A DNA stretch of 19,553 nucleotides from Pseudomonadota bacterium (lineage in GTDB: Bacteria > Desulfobacterota > Desulfobacteria > Desulfobacterales > RPRI01): contig JAHJRK010000451.1 of NCBI GenBank assembly GCA_018830925.1, forward strand, positions 1-19,553, in the 5' to 3' direction. The notes under the pieces were generated by a model, which saw only the letters and a program-made list of their open reading frames with translations, was not told the DNA's origin and did no database searches. The stretch's first letter is position 1, and the number at the start of each line of letters is the position of its first letter. Positions 7,225 through 14,415 of this stretch are shown piece by piece. A program made the position numbers and the translations under genes.

Positions 7225-8055
7225 TTATTTTTCGTTTAAAACGTCGATCATTGAAAAAACCCTTCCCTGTGCTCCTTCCAGCACCTTTCTGTGCAGAAAG
7301 AGTATGGCGTCAAGGGTCCCCACCGCATAAATATCACGGCCGTTTATGTTGTGCGTGAATTCAAACTTTACTGTTTTATCTTCGGATGCAAGCGTATATG
7401 TATGCCATCCGTGCCCTTTGAGAAATTCTTCCGGTATTCCCCATTTGATCTTCTGGTTTTCGGGATCGCGTTCCATAATGATTTGCTGTTCGGAAAAAGG
7501 TATTCCGAGCTTGTTGAAATACCCGATGATTGCCCGTGCGGTGCCGCTTGTGTCGGCTTTTCCCTTCTGATGGCTCTCTTTAACTGTTAAAGTGTATCCC
7601 GAAAAGAGACCGGGGAATGTTTTTGCCGCATACTCCATCATGGCCTGAAAGCCGACTATCTGTTTTGCCATGTTTGGTGCGATTATCGCGCAAATTCCGG
7701 AGGAGAGAACAGCCTCTTCCAGTTTCTTTCTGTCCCCGCCCGTTGTTCCCATCACAAAGGGAAGGAAATTATCACAGAAGAACTGAGCGTTCGTGTTTAC
7801 AGCAGAAGGATGAGTATAGTCAACGCTTATAAAGAGGTTCTCTTTTTTCTTTAATTCTAATAAAACCACTTCTCTTTCTACGGGATGAACGAGCCGGATG
7901 TTAAAAGAAGCGACTTTGTGCTCTTTTTCCGAAATTTCAGGGCCTGTAAGGGATATTGGAATAAGCTCAAACCTGCTGTCGTTTAATATATGTGTTGCGA
8001 CGTTTGCAGCCATATTTCCCGGCATTCCGTTTACCATAACTTTTATTCTGCTCAT
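7225..8055 (-). CDS. dapB: 4-hydroxy-tetrahydrodipicolinate reductase, plant-type
   Basis: DapB reduces 4-hydroxy-tetrahydrodipicolinate with NAD(P)H in lysine/diaminopimelate synthesis. The 276-residue protein resembles the plant and cyanobacterial/algal branch rather than the E. coli form. It has the nucleotide-binding NGMPGNM (9-15), FVMGTTGGDRKKL (100-112), APNMAKQIVGFQAMMEY (126-142), the active-site ESHQKGKADTSGTA (160-173), GHGWHTYTL and the FEFTHNINGRDIYAVGTLDA stretch, close to what I recall of Arabidopsis DHDPR. The frame is open to an ATG at 8079. ATG 8055 is chosen because GGAGGTGA lies 2 bp upstream and the protein then begins MSRIKVMVNG. No other lysine gene is adjacent, and no lysine riboswitch is visible upstream. 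Confidence 0.9.
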   Translation of the reverse strand: MSRIKVMVNGMPGNMAANVATHILNDSRFELIPISLTGPEISEKEHKVASFNIRLVHPVEREVVLLELKKKENLFISVDYTHPSAVNTNAQFFCDNFLPFVMGTTGGDRKKLEEAVLSSGICAIIAPNMAKQIVGFQAMMEYAAKTFPGLFSGYTLTVKESHQKGKADTSGTARAIIGYFNKLGIPFSEQQIIMERDPENQKIKWGIPEEFLKGHGWHTYTLASEDKTVKFEFTHNINGRDIYAVGTLDAILFLHRKVLEGAQGRVFSMIDVLNEK

Positions 8056-8057
8056 AT

Positions 8058-8065
8058 TCACCTCC
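8058..8065 (-). promoter_or_regulatory. ribosome binding site that fixes the dapB start
   Basis: The minus strand reads GGAGGTGA immediately before ATG 8055. It is the best match in the region and lies inside the longer open frame starting at 8079, so it argues for the shorter protein. Confidence 0.8.
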
Positions 8066-8128
8066 ACACAAAATTTCAAATTTGAACTCTTTAATTCAAT
8101 GAAATTAATTATCTTAAAATAGTTGTTT

Positions 8129-8153
8129 GGTTACGAAGCAATAAGGTTACGAA
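8129..8153. repeat. short direct repeat GGTTACGAA x2
   Basis: GGTTACGAA occurs at 8129-8137 and 8145-8153 in the gap between dapB and the MurU-AmgK fusion gene. GTTACGAA also occurs in repeat copy B (6345-6352). This may be a decayed fragment of the same family or a chance match. Confidence 0.35.
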
Positions 8154-8201
8154 CAGCTTTTCAAGCTTATTTGTGTAATCAATAGCAGAAAGATATTCAG
8201 G

Positions 8202-9902
8202 TTACAATAGATTGTCAATGAGGGATTTCAACTTCGGGAAACCTTTTCCTTCCGGCGCCTCGAAGCTTTCCTTAAGACTCCTTAAGGCAGCCGGGATATA
8301 GTTTTCGAAAAAAGATTTGCCTTTGACACTGCTGAGATATCCGAATGCCCCGAGAATCTGGAGATTCCGGGTAATTGAACAGTATTTGAAGCAGCGACAG
8401 AAATTATCTGCTTTTATTCCGGCAAGGGATGAAATTTTTCCGGCGCAATAATCGACCAGTTCCGAACGGATCCCGGAAGGCAATCCAACATACGGATCAA
8501 TTAAAAGAGATGCGAGATCATACTGAAGAGGACCTAAGCGTCCTCCCTGGAAGTCTATAAAATAAATTTCGCTATTTTTAACCATAATGTTACGGGACTG
8601 CATATCCCGGTGCATGAATCCCTTAACCTGATGTTCAAGAGCCAGTGCCGCAATTATCTTAAATTCGATTTCATATCTGTCAAAATCAATCTCTTTATTC
8701 AGGTAACCTTTAATAAAAGCATCCGTGAAGTATCTGCATTCTTTTTCGAGAATAAGGTCTGCGGTGTAACAGGGTGTCTGGTAAGTCCATGAAACATCAA
8801 AGCCGGAGCCTCCGGTGAGAGACAGCATTATAAGAAGATCAATGACGGATTTATACCGGGAGATTGTTTCGCTTTGACTTTTTGTGTTCATTATAACTGT
8901 TTGAAAATTAGTGTCTCCGAGATCTTCAAGAAAAACAAGCCCGGAAAAGGAATCGTGAAGAAATATTCTCGGAACCGGCAGTCTTTTGTTATGCAAATGG
9001 AGACCAATTGCGATGAAGGAGTCGGCTTCCGTTGCAGAAAGCTCTTTCCTTATGCCATGATCAGCCATAATTAGAGAATCTTTTTCTGATACAAGCCGGA
9101 ACCATCCTCTGTCAGAACCGTCTCCTTTGAGTCTGAACATATTAATTTTCTGGTCTTTGTCGTAATCCGGGAACGCAAGCTTGAAAGCCTTTGGGGCTGT
9201 TTCTCCTATCACTGTATCAATATATTTCCCGGGCGTTCCCAGATCATTCCAGAAGTGTTTTTTTGGAATAAAGGCATGGAGTTTTTTCCCACAGGATATC
9301 ATTTGCCTGAAAACATCAATGCTGTTTGAGAATGAATTCGCCGGAATGAAATCAAGAATTTCAGGGTTGAGAACCTGAATTCCCGTGAAGGTAAGTCGCT
9401 TTATATGTCCCTGATTTATACAGGGAAGAGGATTGACACGGGAATTCTCAAAACCGAGGATGAAATTGTCTTCATCAACCTGGACATTATTAAATTCTTC
9501 ATAATCGGTTAATACTAAGGTTGCCGGGTGATTATGGCCAAGATGAAACCTGTAGATTTCGCACAGGTCTATATCGGTATAGATATCGCTGTTTATCACA
9601 ATAAACGGCCTCTTGTCCCAGAAGTTGCCGGCGTTTTTTATGGCACCGCCTGTTCCGAGGATAACAGGCTCATGGCGCGTTGTTACGGGTATGGAATATC
9701 TCTGTAAATTTAAAAAAGCTTCGATCTTATTGTGAAGATGATGAGTGTTTATTATGATCGATTCGCATCCAGCCGTCTCGAGGTTTCTTATTATCATGTC
9801 GAGTAAGGGTCGGCCTCCGACCGGAAAAAGCGGCTTGGGAGTGTGATCTGTATACGGGGCAAGCCTTGTTCCAAGGCCTGCAGCAAGAATCAAAGCTTTC
9901 AT
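8202..9902 (-). CDS. MurU-like nucleotidyltransferase fused to AmgK-like sugar kinase
   Basis: This 566-residue two-domain protein has an N-terminal NDP-sugar pyrophosphorylase domain (about 1-235) with AAGLGTRLAPYTDHTPKPLF (7-26), the GTGGAIKNAG loop (83-92), NSD (104-106, metal/nucleotide site) and WNDLGTPGKY (218-227). The C-terminal aminoglycoside-phosphotransferase fold (about 245-566) has GDGSDRGWFRL (260-270), the catalytic loop HRDMQSRN (431-438, Asp433) and metal-binding IDFQ (449-452). In Pseudomonas, AmgK makes MurNAc-1-phosphate and the separate MurU makes UDP-MurNAc, bypassing MurQ/MurP. Here both would be on one chain in the order MurU-AmgK. No signal peptide is visible, so it is cytosolic. 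Sugar specificity is inferred; another sugar-1-kinase/NDP-transferase pair is possible. It is encoded downstream of plsB on the same strand. Confidence 0.85.
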   Translation of the reverse strand: MKALILAAGLGTRLAPYTDHTPKPLFPVGGRPLLDMIIRNLETAGCESIIINTHHLHNKIEAFLNLQRYSIPVTTRHEPVILGTGGAIKNAGNFWDKRPFIVINSDIYTDIDLCEIYRFHLGHNHPATLVLTDYEEFNNVQVDEDNFILGFENSRVNPLPCINQGHIKRLTFTGIQVLNPEILDFIPANSFSNSIDVFRQMISCGKKLHAFIPKKHFWNDLGTPGKYIDTVIGETAPKAFKLAFPDYDKDQKINMFRLKGDGSDRGWFRLVSEKDSLIMADHGIRKELSATEADSFIAIGLHLHNKRLPVPRIFLHDSFSGLVFLEDLGDTNFQTVIMNTKSQSETISRYKSVIDLLIMLSLTGGSGFDVSWTYQTPCYTADLILEKECRYFTDAFIKGYLNKEIDFDRYEIEFKIIAALALEHQVKGFMHRDMQSRNIMVKNSEIYFIDFQGGRLGPLQYDLASLLIDPYVGLPSGIRSELVDYCAGKISSLAGIKADNFCRCFKYCSITRNLQILGAFGYLSSVKGKSFFENYIPAALRSLKESFEAPEGKGFPKLKSLIDNLL

Positions 9903-9954
9903 GTTTTACTGCTCTTTCTTAAAATAGCAATCTTTCAGCAAGTTATGCAGCAGA

Positions 9955-10095
9955 TTTTCGCCGATACCCGCAGATAATTAATAATTACTCAGGTTATTTA
10001 GTCCGAAGGCTGTTAGCTCTTGCCCATGAATCTACAGCCTGTCCATTTGAGCTGTTGCTAAAACTCAAAATCTGCGTTCATCTGCGGCCAAAATG
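9955..10095. repeat. intergenic stretch with CGCAGAT-type inverted motifs
   Basis: In the gap before the fusion gene, CCGCAGAT (9968-9975) is opposed by ATCTGCG (10070-10076) and ATCTGCGG (10080-10087). The flanking bases (ACCCGCAGATAAT and ATTTTGGCCGCAGATGAAC on the opposite strand) are only loosely alike. No ORF or clear promoter is visible here. Confidence 0.45.
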
Positions 10096-10115
10096 CAAAT
10101 TCTTATTCTATCAAG

Positions 10116-12728
10116 TTATTGCAGAAAGCTCAGGTATTTTTGAATGGCATCTTCGTAGAATGCTATTTTTTCCTTGTCATCAGAGCCTTTGATCCCCTTG
10201 TTTGCAAAAAAATCGAGTGCATTTGCATAGTTAACTTTTGAGAGTGCTTCATTACGCTCAATTTCATTTATTTTATACATGCGGTTTCCCAAGACCTGAA
10301 TTTTCTTAATCCTCTCTTTTGCATCAATTCCTGTGTGGGGAGACTCCTTTAAAAAGTTAAGTACTACAAGATATGATTCAAAATACGGCTTTAAAAAATT
10401 GGAAAATAGTTTCAAAGACTTTAACCCGCCTGACGTAACATTGTATGTGTCTGGAAGGCTTTCATGCGGAACAAGCACAGAATCGTCGATAAACGCCTTT
10501 ATGCTTTTACGAACAAAGTATTCAGGAGTTTTGTCGACATTGTAAGCAAACTCGTATTTAAAAAAGTTTTGCTGAAAAGCATATCCGGAATGAAGATCGA
10601 AAGCCTGAAACAGGAAAGATTCAATTTTAAGAATTTCAAGCGCGGTGATAGCTGCGGGGACAAAGAAGGAGATGCAGTTGTTCTTGTAATACTCCATTGC
10701 GGGGCGCTTGTTGGTATTGGTCGAAAATTCCGGAATATTAGGGTGGCTGATTTTACCCTTCTGAACCGGTTCAATAAATTTTCTCTGTATATATGACTCG
10801 AAAACCTGTTCTATTGCATGTTTATAATCGGATATGAGAGTATCAGAAAGTTTCGCTTCCTGTGAGGAGAGGTGTTTCATATATGTTTCGATATGTGAGA
10901 GAATGTACTCATATGTGAATCTTTTTTTTGTGCAGTTTAAAATGGCGCATGCAGTAAGAGAAAAAGGGGTAACAACTGAAACATCATTTATGGAATTTAT
11001 TATTCTGTATCCAAGATTCCGACAGAGGGCGTTCTGCTCTTTAGATGTCATGCTTTTAATCTGAATATCCTTATCAGCAAAGAACTCATTCAAAGATATC
11101 GGGTCGTTAAACTGGATATAAATTTTTCCGTATTGTTTCTTCAGGAATTTTCTTGCCTTTATAACCTGGGAGAAGCTTTCAGGCTCTTTTTGCCCACCCT
11201 CGAGCTCATTAAGGTATGAGCCTTCCTCGATAACCCTGTCATATCCTATGAAAATCGGAGCTATTATCATATCCTTGCAGGCCCCTTTTTTATATGCGTC
11301 AAGAAGAATTGAAAGAAGCCCAAGTTTCGGCAGGATAAGCTTTCCGGTTCTGCTTCTACCACCTTCAATGAAAAATTCGATATTAAAGCCTTCCTCGAGA
11401 AGCTTATATATATATTCTGCAAAAACCCTTGAATAGAGGGCAGCGCCTCTGAAAGACCGCCTGATGAAAAAAGCGCCGCCTGATCTGAACAGAGGTCCCA
11501 TAGGCCAGAAGGAAAGATTCTTTCCCGCGGCTATGTGGGGGCAAGGCATGTTGTTGTTATAAAGCAGATATGAAAGAATAAGATAATCGATGTGGCTTTT
11601 ATGACACGGAATTAATATCAAAGGCCCTTTTAAGGACATGTTCTTGACTTTGTTCATTCCCTCCGTATTAATTGTGTGGCCGTCGAACATGGTATTAGTT
11701 ATCCATCCAACGATTGCAGCTAAAACCCTTATAACGGCAATATTATAATTTGCGGCAATCTCCCCAATATATTCGTTAACCTCTTTACGTATTTGAACAG
11801 CAGGCAGGTTGCGGGATTTTGAGTAACTTGAAAGAAATTCCTGAAAGCGGGCGCCGGTTAAAATACTTTCTTTCAGCTCTTCTCTCGATTTAAGCACCGG
11901 CCCGATGATGCTCTGTCGGTGACGATTCAATTGAAGAAGTAAATCGCGCCTTATAACGAGAGACTGAAATTGTACGCTGTGCTCCTTCATCTCATCGGAT
12001 TCGAGGATCTGTTTCAAATTGATAGGTTCGGATATTTCAACAATTATCTTTTCGGGATATTTGAAAAGCGTGGCTATTTTTCTCAACCTGCCCGGATTGT
12101 CGGGAGTTCCGAATATAATGTCCGTTATAGAAGGAGTCATCCGCATGGGATTTTTACCGAAAGACATGATTTGCGGAATAATGTATACGGGCCGTTCGGT
12201 TATTTTCTGTAATTCTATCAGATAAGATAAAGGATCGGTCTCAGACTTGACGAACCGCCTGTAAAATGCCTTGTCTTCAACAAGCGAAAGGAAAGCTGAT
12301 TTTCCGTTCAAAAGTTCTTCTCTTATGTAGCCGCTTTTAAAGGGATCGGGAAACGACTTGTTCAGAAAAAAATAATCAAGATATGAAAGTAATGTTCTCA
12401 ATATGCGCGGAACAGGCTGCCATATGAACACCTTGTAATCGAAACCTATTTCGGGAAAGGGGAGTTTGTTCTCTCTGTACCGGGTATATGAAAATAAAAA
12501 CTCGAAGTGGCTTTTGAATTTTGTGGCGTAAATAACAATTGCGTTTTCAGGAATATTTTTAAGCGCATTAAGCTGATCGGAATCGATTTTAATTCCGGAG
12601 AAGAAAAGTTTCAGGGTATTGGATGAAAGAAAACTAATACTTCCCGGGAGGTGGCAGGTAAAATAATTGTGTGAATCCTGAAGGATCCGGTTGATCAATT
12701 TCCTTATTTTGTTCTTTAATATATTCAT
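10116..12728 (-). CDS. plsB: Glycerol-3-phosphate 1-O-acyltransferase PlsB
   Basis: This 870-residue membrane-associated enzyme transfers an acyl group from acyl-ACP or acyl-CoA to sn-glycerol-3-phosphate, the first step of phospholipid synthesis. The catalytic acyltransferase domain (about 360-560) has all four motifs: HKSHID (H376...D381), SGGAFFIRR (416-424), FIEGGRSRTGK (453-463) and APIFIGYDRV (490-499). Its length and long C-terminal half (570-870) fit the PlsB/DHAPAT family. The N-terminal 60-242 looks like a second, degenerate copy of the acyltransferase domain: it aligns with about 368-552 but has F71 and E76 at the positions of H376 and D381. The start ATG 12728 is at the edge of a gene-free, hairpin-rich region. 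The MurU-AmgK fusion gene lies downstream after 213 bp. Confidence 0.9.
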   Translation of the reverse strand: MNILKNKIRKLINRILQDSHNYFTCHLPGSISFLSSNTLKLFFSGIKIDSDQLNALKNIPENAIVIYATKFKSHFEFLFSYTRYRENKLPFPEIGFDYKVFIWQPVPRILRTLLSYLDYFFLNKSFPDPFKSGYIREELLNGKSAFLSLVEDKAFYRRFVKSETDPLSYLIELQKITERPVYIIPQIMSFGKNPMRMTPSITDIIFGTPDNPGRLRKIATLFKYPEKIIVEISEPINLKQILESDEMKEHSVQFQSLVIRRDLLLQLNRHRQSIIGPVLKSREELKESILTGARFQEFLSSYSKSRNLPAVQIRKEVNEYIGEIAANYNIAVIRVLAAIVGWITNTMFDGHTINTEGMNKVKNMSLKGPLILIPCHKSHIDYLILSYLLYNNNMPCPHIAAGKNLSFWPMGPLFRSGGAFFIRRSFRGAALYSRVFAEYIYKLLEEGFNIEFFIEGGRSRTGKLILPKLGLLSILLDAYKKGACKDMIIAPIFIGYDRVIEEGSYLNELEGGQKEPESFSQVIKARKFLKKQYGKIYIQFNDPISLNEFFADKDIQIKSMTSKEQNALCRNLGYRIINSINDVSVVTPFSLTACAILNCTKKRFTYEYILSHIETYMKHLSSQEAKLSDTLISDYKHAIEQVFESYIQRKFIEPVQKGKISHPNIPEFSTNTNKRPAMEYYKNNCISFFVPAAITALEILKIESFLFQAFDLHSGYAFQQNFFKYEFAYNVDKTPEYFVRKSIKAFIDDSVLVPHESLPDTYNVTSGGLKSLKLFSNFLKPYFESYLVVLNFLKESPHTGIDAKERIKKIQVLGNRMYKINEIERNEALSKVNYANALDFFANKGIKGSDDKEKIAFYEDAIQKYLSFLQ

Positions 12729-12770
12729 GCCGACAGTTATTATCCGTTATTTTATATTAAGTTTATCTTT

Positions 12771-13043
12771 GATGGACTCGTAAAAAGTCCATCAACAGGC
12801 CGAAGGCGATCAAGCCCCGGACTGGGGTGAGGGTGGAACCGCTTGACCGGAAAAGCGAGCGTCAACTCCGCATTTTTATGCGGGGTTAGCGAGCGAATCT
12901 AAAAGGCCAAGCAACCTTGCCGGGAAGATTCATTGTCCACCCGGGCGTATTGCAGTGAATCTTCAATTTACTTCAAGCGGCGGTAGAATCCGCCTCAGGC
13001 GGATTCTACCGCCAAGTAAAAAGTCATTTTATAACTTTTTACT
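12771..13043. repeat. composite gene-free element with several perfect hairpins
   Basis: This block fills most of the 643-bp gap upstream of plsB. From left to right: GATGGACT (12771-12778) with AGTCCATC (12786-12793); CCCC-GGACT-GGGG (12815-12827) nested inside TCAAGC/GCTTGA (12810-12846); CCGCAT/ATGCGG near 12867-12882, flanked by AGCGAGCG repeats; GAAGATTCA (12924-12932) with TGAATCTTC (12956-12964); a 16-bp perfect stem (12979-13013); and AGTAAAAAGT (13015-13024) with ACTTTTTACT (13034-13043). The outer GTAAAAAGTC motif recurs in the element at 17908-18033. I see no ORF or transposase, so it looks like a mosaic of MITE/REP-type units. Confidence 0.75.
12979..13013. repeat. 16-bp perfect hairpin with 3-nt loop
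   Basis: GGCGGTAGAATCCGCC (12979-12994), loop TCA, then GGCGGATTCTACCGCC (12998-13013). It is the strongest stem in the window. There is no T-run directly after it on either strand, so it is not a classical intrinsic terminator. Confidence 0.9.
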
Positions 13044-13190
13044 AAGTTAGTATCCTTATAGATTATCAAAACCTCATTTTTATGCAATATCTTAATTACG
13101 CGGCTGCTTGAATAATAATTAAATTCTATCGTTATGACTACTTATAGTGTGGAAGAATATAAGAAAATTTATAACGGATAAAAGAAAATC

Positions 13191-13219
13191 TTGAGTTCGA
13201 TAACATTGCGTGATATATT
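13191..13219 (+). promoter_or_regulatory. likely sigma-70 promoter for the 90-aa gene
   Basis: TTGAGT (13191-13196), a 17-bp spacer and TATATT (13214-13219) match 4 and 5 of 6 consensus bases. Transcription would start near 13226, giving a leader of about 145 nt with a hairpin at 13243-13272. Confidence 0.5.
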
Positions 13220-13242
13220 TCCAATAATAATAATCTTTGTTT

Positions 13243-13323
13243 GAATCTCCCCGCAGCAAGCTACGGAGAATCTTCGACCGAAGGGAATAGGGTCTATTTT
13301 AAATTCGCTCGCTGTTTCGGTTC
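13243..13323. repeat. leader hairpin and CGCTCGCT motif shared with repeat copy A
   Basis: CCCGCAGCAAGCTACGGAGA (13250-13269) matches 5386-5405 except at two positions and folds as CCGCAGC/GCTACGG with one mismatch. CGCTCGCT (13306-13313), followed by a GG-TTC stretch, also recurs at 5409-5416. ATTCGCTCGCT (13303-13313) is inverted at 12888-12898. It lies in the untranslated leader of the 90-aa gene and ends about 50 bp before its start. Confidence 0.65.
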
Positions 13324-13371
13324 AGAAGGTTGCTGAGGATTTATTATATTTTGATAGGAGGGTGATATTAT

Positions 13372-13644
13372 ATGAAAGCTTTAATCGGCGGAGCTATGGT
13401 ATCGGCGATTGGTCTGATTTTACTTGTTTTATGGTGGGAAGAATTTCTTATGATTCTTTCTGGCACAGTTCCGGTGATGCTTCTATTAGGCGGTGGGCTG
13501 GTTATTTATCTCGGATTTGATGACCTGAGAGAGGGTTGGAGTAAAGAGAGCATCTCTTCGGGCACGTCGGCTGTCGAGGTGGAAAAATACAAGCATGAAA
13601 TAGATGAACTAAAAAAAGAGATAGAATCTCTCAAAAAAGCGTAA
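13372..13644 (+). CDS. Small hypothetical membrane protein with C-terminal coiled coil
   Basis: I do not recognise a family for this 90-residue protein. Two hydrophobic segments (about 4-21 and 27-47, the second rich in Leu and Gly) suggest a membrane hairpin. A polar linker (48-65, GWSKESISSGTSA) and a short charged heptad helix (about 68-89, EKYKHEIDELKKEIESLKKA) follow, which could form a coiled coil. The start has a clear AGGAGGGTGA about 6 bp upstream, and a good promoter lies 150 bp before it, so the gene is probably real and transcribed alone. It converges on rnhA with 55 bp between them. The function is unknown; the layout resembles small membrane anchors or scaffold proteins. Confidence 0.72.
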   Translation: MKALIGGAMVSAIGLILLVLWWEEFLMILSGTVPVMLLLGGGLVIYLGFDDLREGWSKESISSGTSAVEVEKYKHEIDELKKEIESLKKA

Positions 13645-13699
13645 AAATAATAATAAAATAAAAAGTTCTATATCTTGTCTTATAAGGAGAACCCTTAGT

Positions 13700-14386
13700 T
13701 TATTTGATTTCGTTTTTTACTGCCCTGGTTGCGAGAGAATCGGCCCGTTCATTCCCGGCATGGCCGGCATGACCTTTTATTTTGACAAGTTTCAGATCGC
13801 TGAAACTTGTCATTGTTTTTTTAATGCTGTTTATTAATTCAGGATTTTTTTTTGCTTTCCAGTTCAGAGTGAGAACGCCGTAGGCATAAGAGCTGTCTGT
13901 GAAAATTCTGACAGGCTTTTTTGTTGTTTTAAGTTCAAGAAGTGCAGTTCTTATTGCTTCCAGCTCTGCCATGTTGTTGGTCGCAATTCCTATATGCCGC
14001 GACAACTCCTTTTCGTGTTCTCCGAAACGGAACAAAACGCCTATGCCCGACGGGCCGGGGTTGCCGGATGATGCTCCATCTGTATAAATACAGATTGCAT
14101 CAGAGGGCATATCTCCTTCTGAAGATAAATCTTGATCAACCTCTTTTCTATTATTAGATGATGCTTTATCATGAACCTTTTTCCTGATCTGAGGCTTGCC
14201 TGATCCATCCGGGCTAATATTTTCAATATTATTTTCATTAACCCAGTATTCATAATCCTGATTTGTGCTGTATTTTATCAGAACCTTCCCGTTTTTAGAC
14301 AGAGGTTTTTCATCAGGACCAAAAGCCTGCCAGACTTTGTTGCCTTTAAACATCATTCTTTTCCATGAAATGGTATTCTTTTCCAT
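13700..14386 (-). CDS. rnhA: Ribonuclease HI with N-terminal extension
   Basis: RNase HI cleaves the RNA strand of RNA-DNA hybrids. In this 228-residue protein the catalytic domain (about 96-228) has the full active site: YTDGASSGNPGP (D103), NMAELEA (E141), FTDSSYAYG (D164), KGHAGHAGNERAD (H206, D216). The first 95 residues are extra compared with the roughly 155-residue E. coli enzyme. They hold a basic/aromatic stretch (SWKRMMFKGNKVWQAFG, 7-23; KVLIKYSTNQDYEYWV, 34-49) and a polar linker (57-92). The extension does not show the usual eukaryotic-type hybrid-binding motif and I do not recognise it; it may bind nucleic acid. The ribosome binding site is weak. The gene lies 29 bp downstream of the NamZ-like gene on the same strand, probably in one transcript. 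Confidence 0.92.
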   Translation of the reverse strand: MEKNTISWKRMMFKGNKVWQAFGPDEKPLSKNGKVLIKYSTNQDYEYWVNENNIENISPDGSGKPQIRKKVHDKASSNNRKEVDQDLSSEGDMPSDAICIYTDGASSGNPGPSGIGVLFRFGEHEKELSRHIGIATNNMAELEAIRTALLELKTTKKPVRIFTDSSYAYGVLTLNWKAKKNPELINSIKKTMTSFSDLKLVKIKGHAGHAGNERADSLATRAVKNEIK

Positions 14387-14415
14387 AATTGACAGCCCTG
14401 TTGATATAATAGTTA

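Noticed and set aside
8056..8201. Lysine riboswitch upstream of dapB
   Set aside because: The leader before dapB is too short and AT-rich, and I cannot find L-box-like conserved blocks or a terminator hairpin there.
12979..13013. Intrinsic terminator at the 16-bp stem
   Set aside because: The stem is strong, but neither side has a run of T's immediately after it, and no gene ends nearby on either strand.
12729..13371. tRNA or rRNA fragment in the hairpin-rich gap
   Set aside because: No cloverleaf with a TTC-type arm, no CCA end and no rRNA signature; the hairpins do not fit a tRNA fold.
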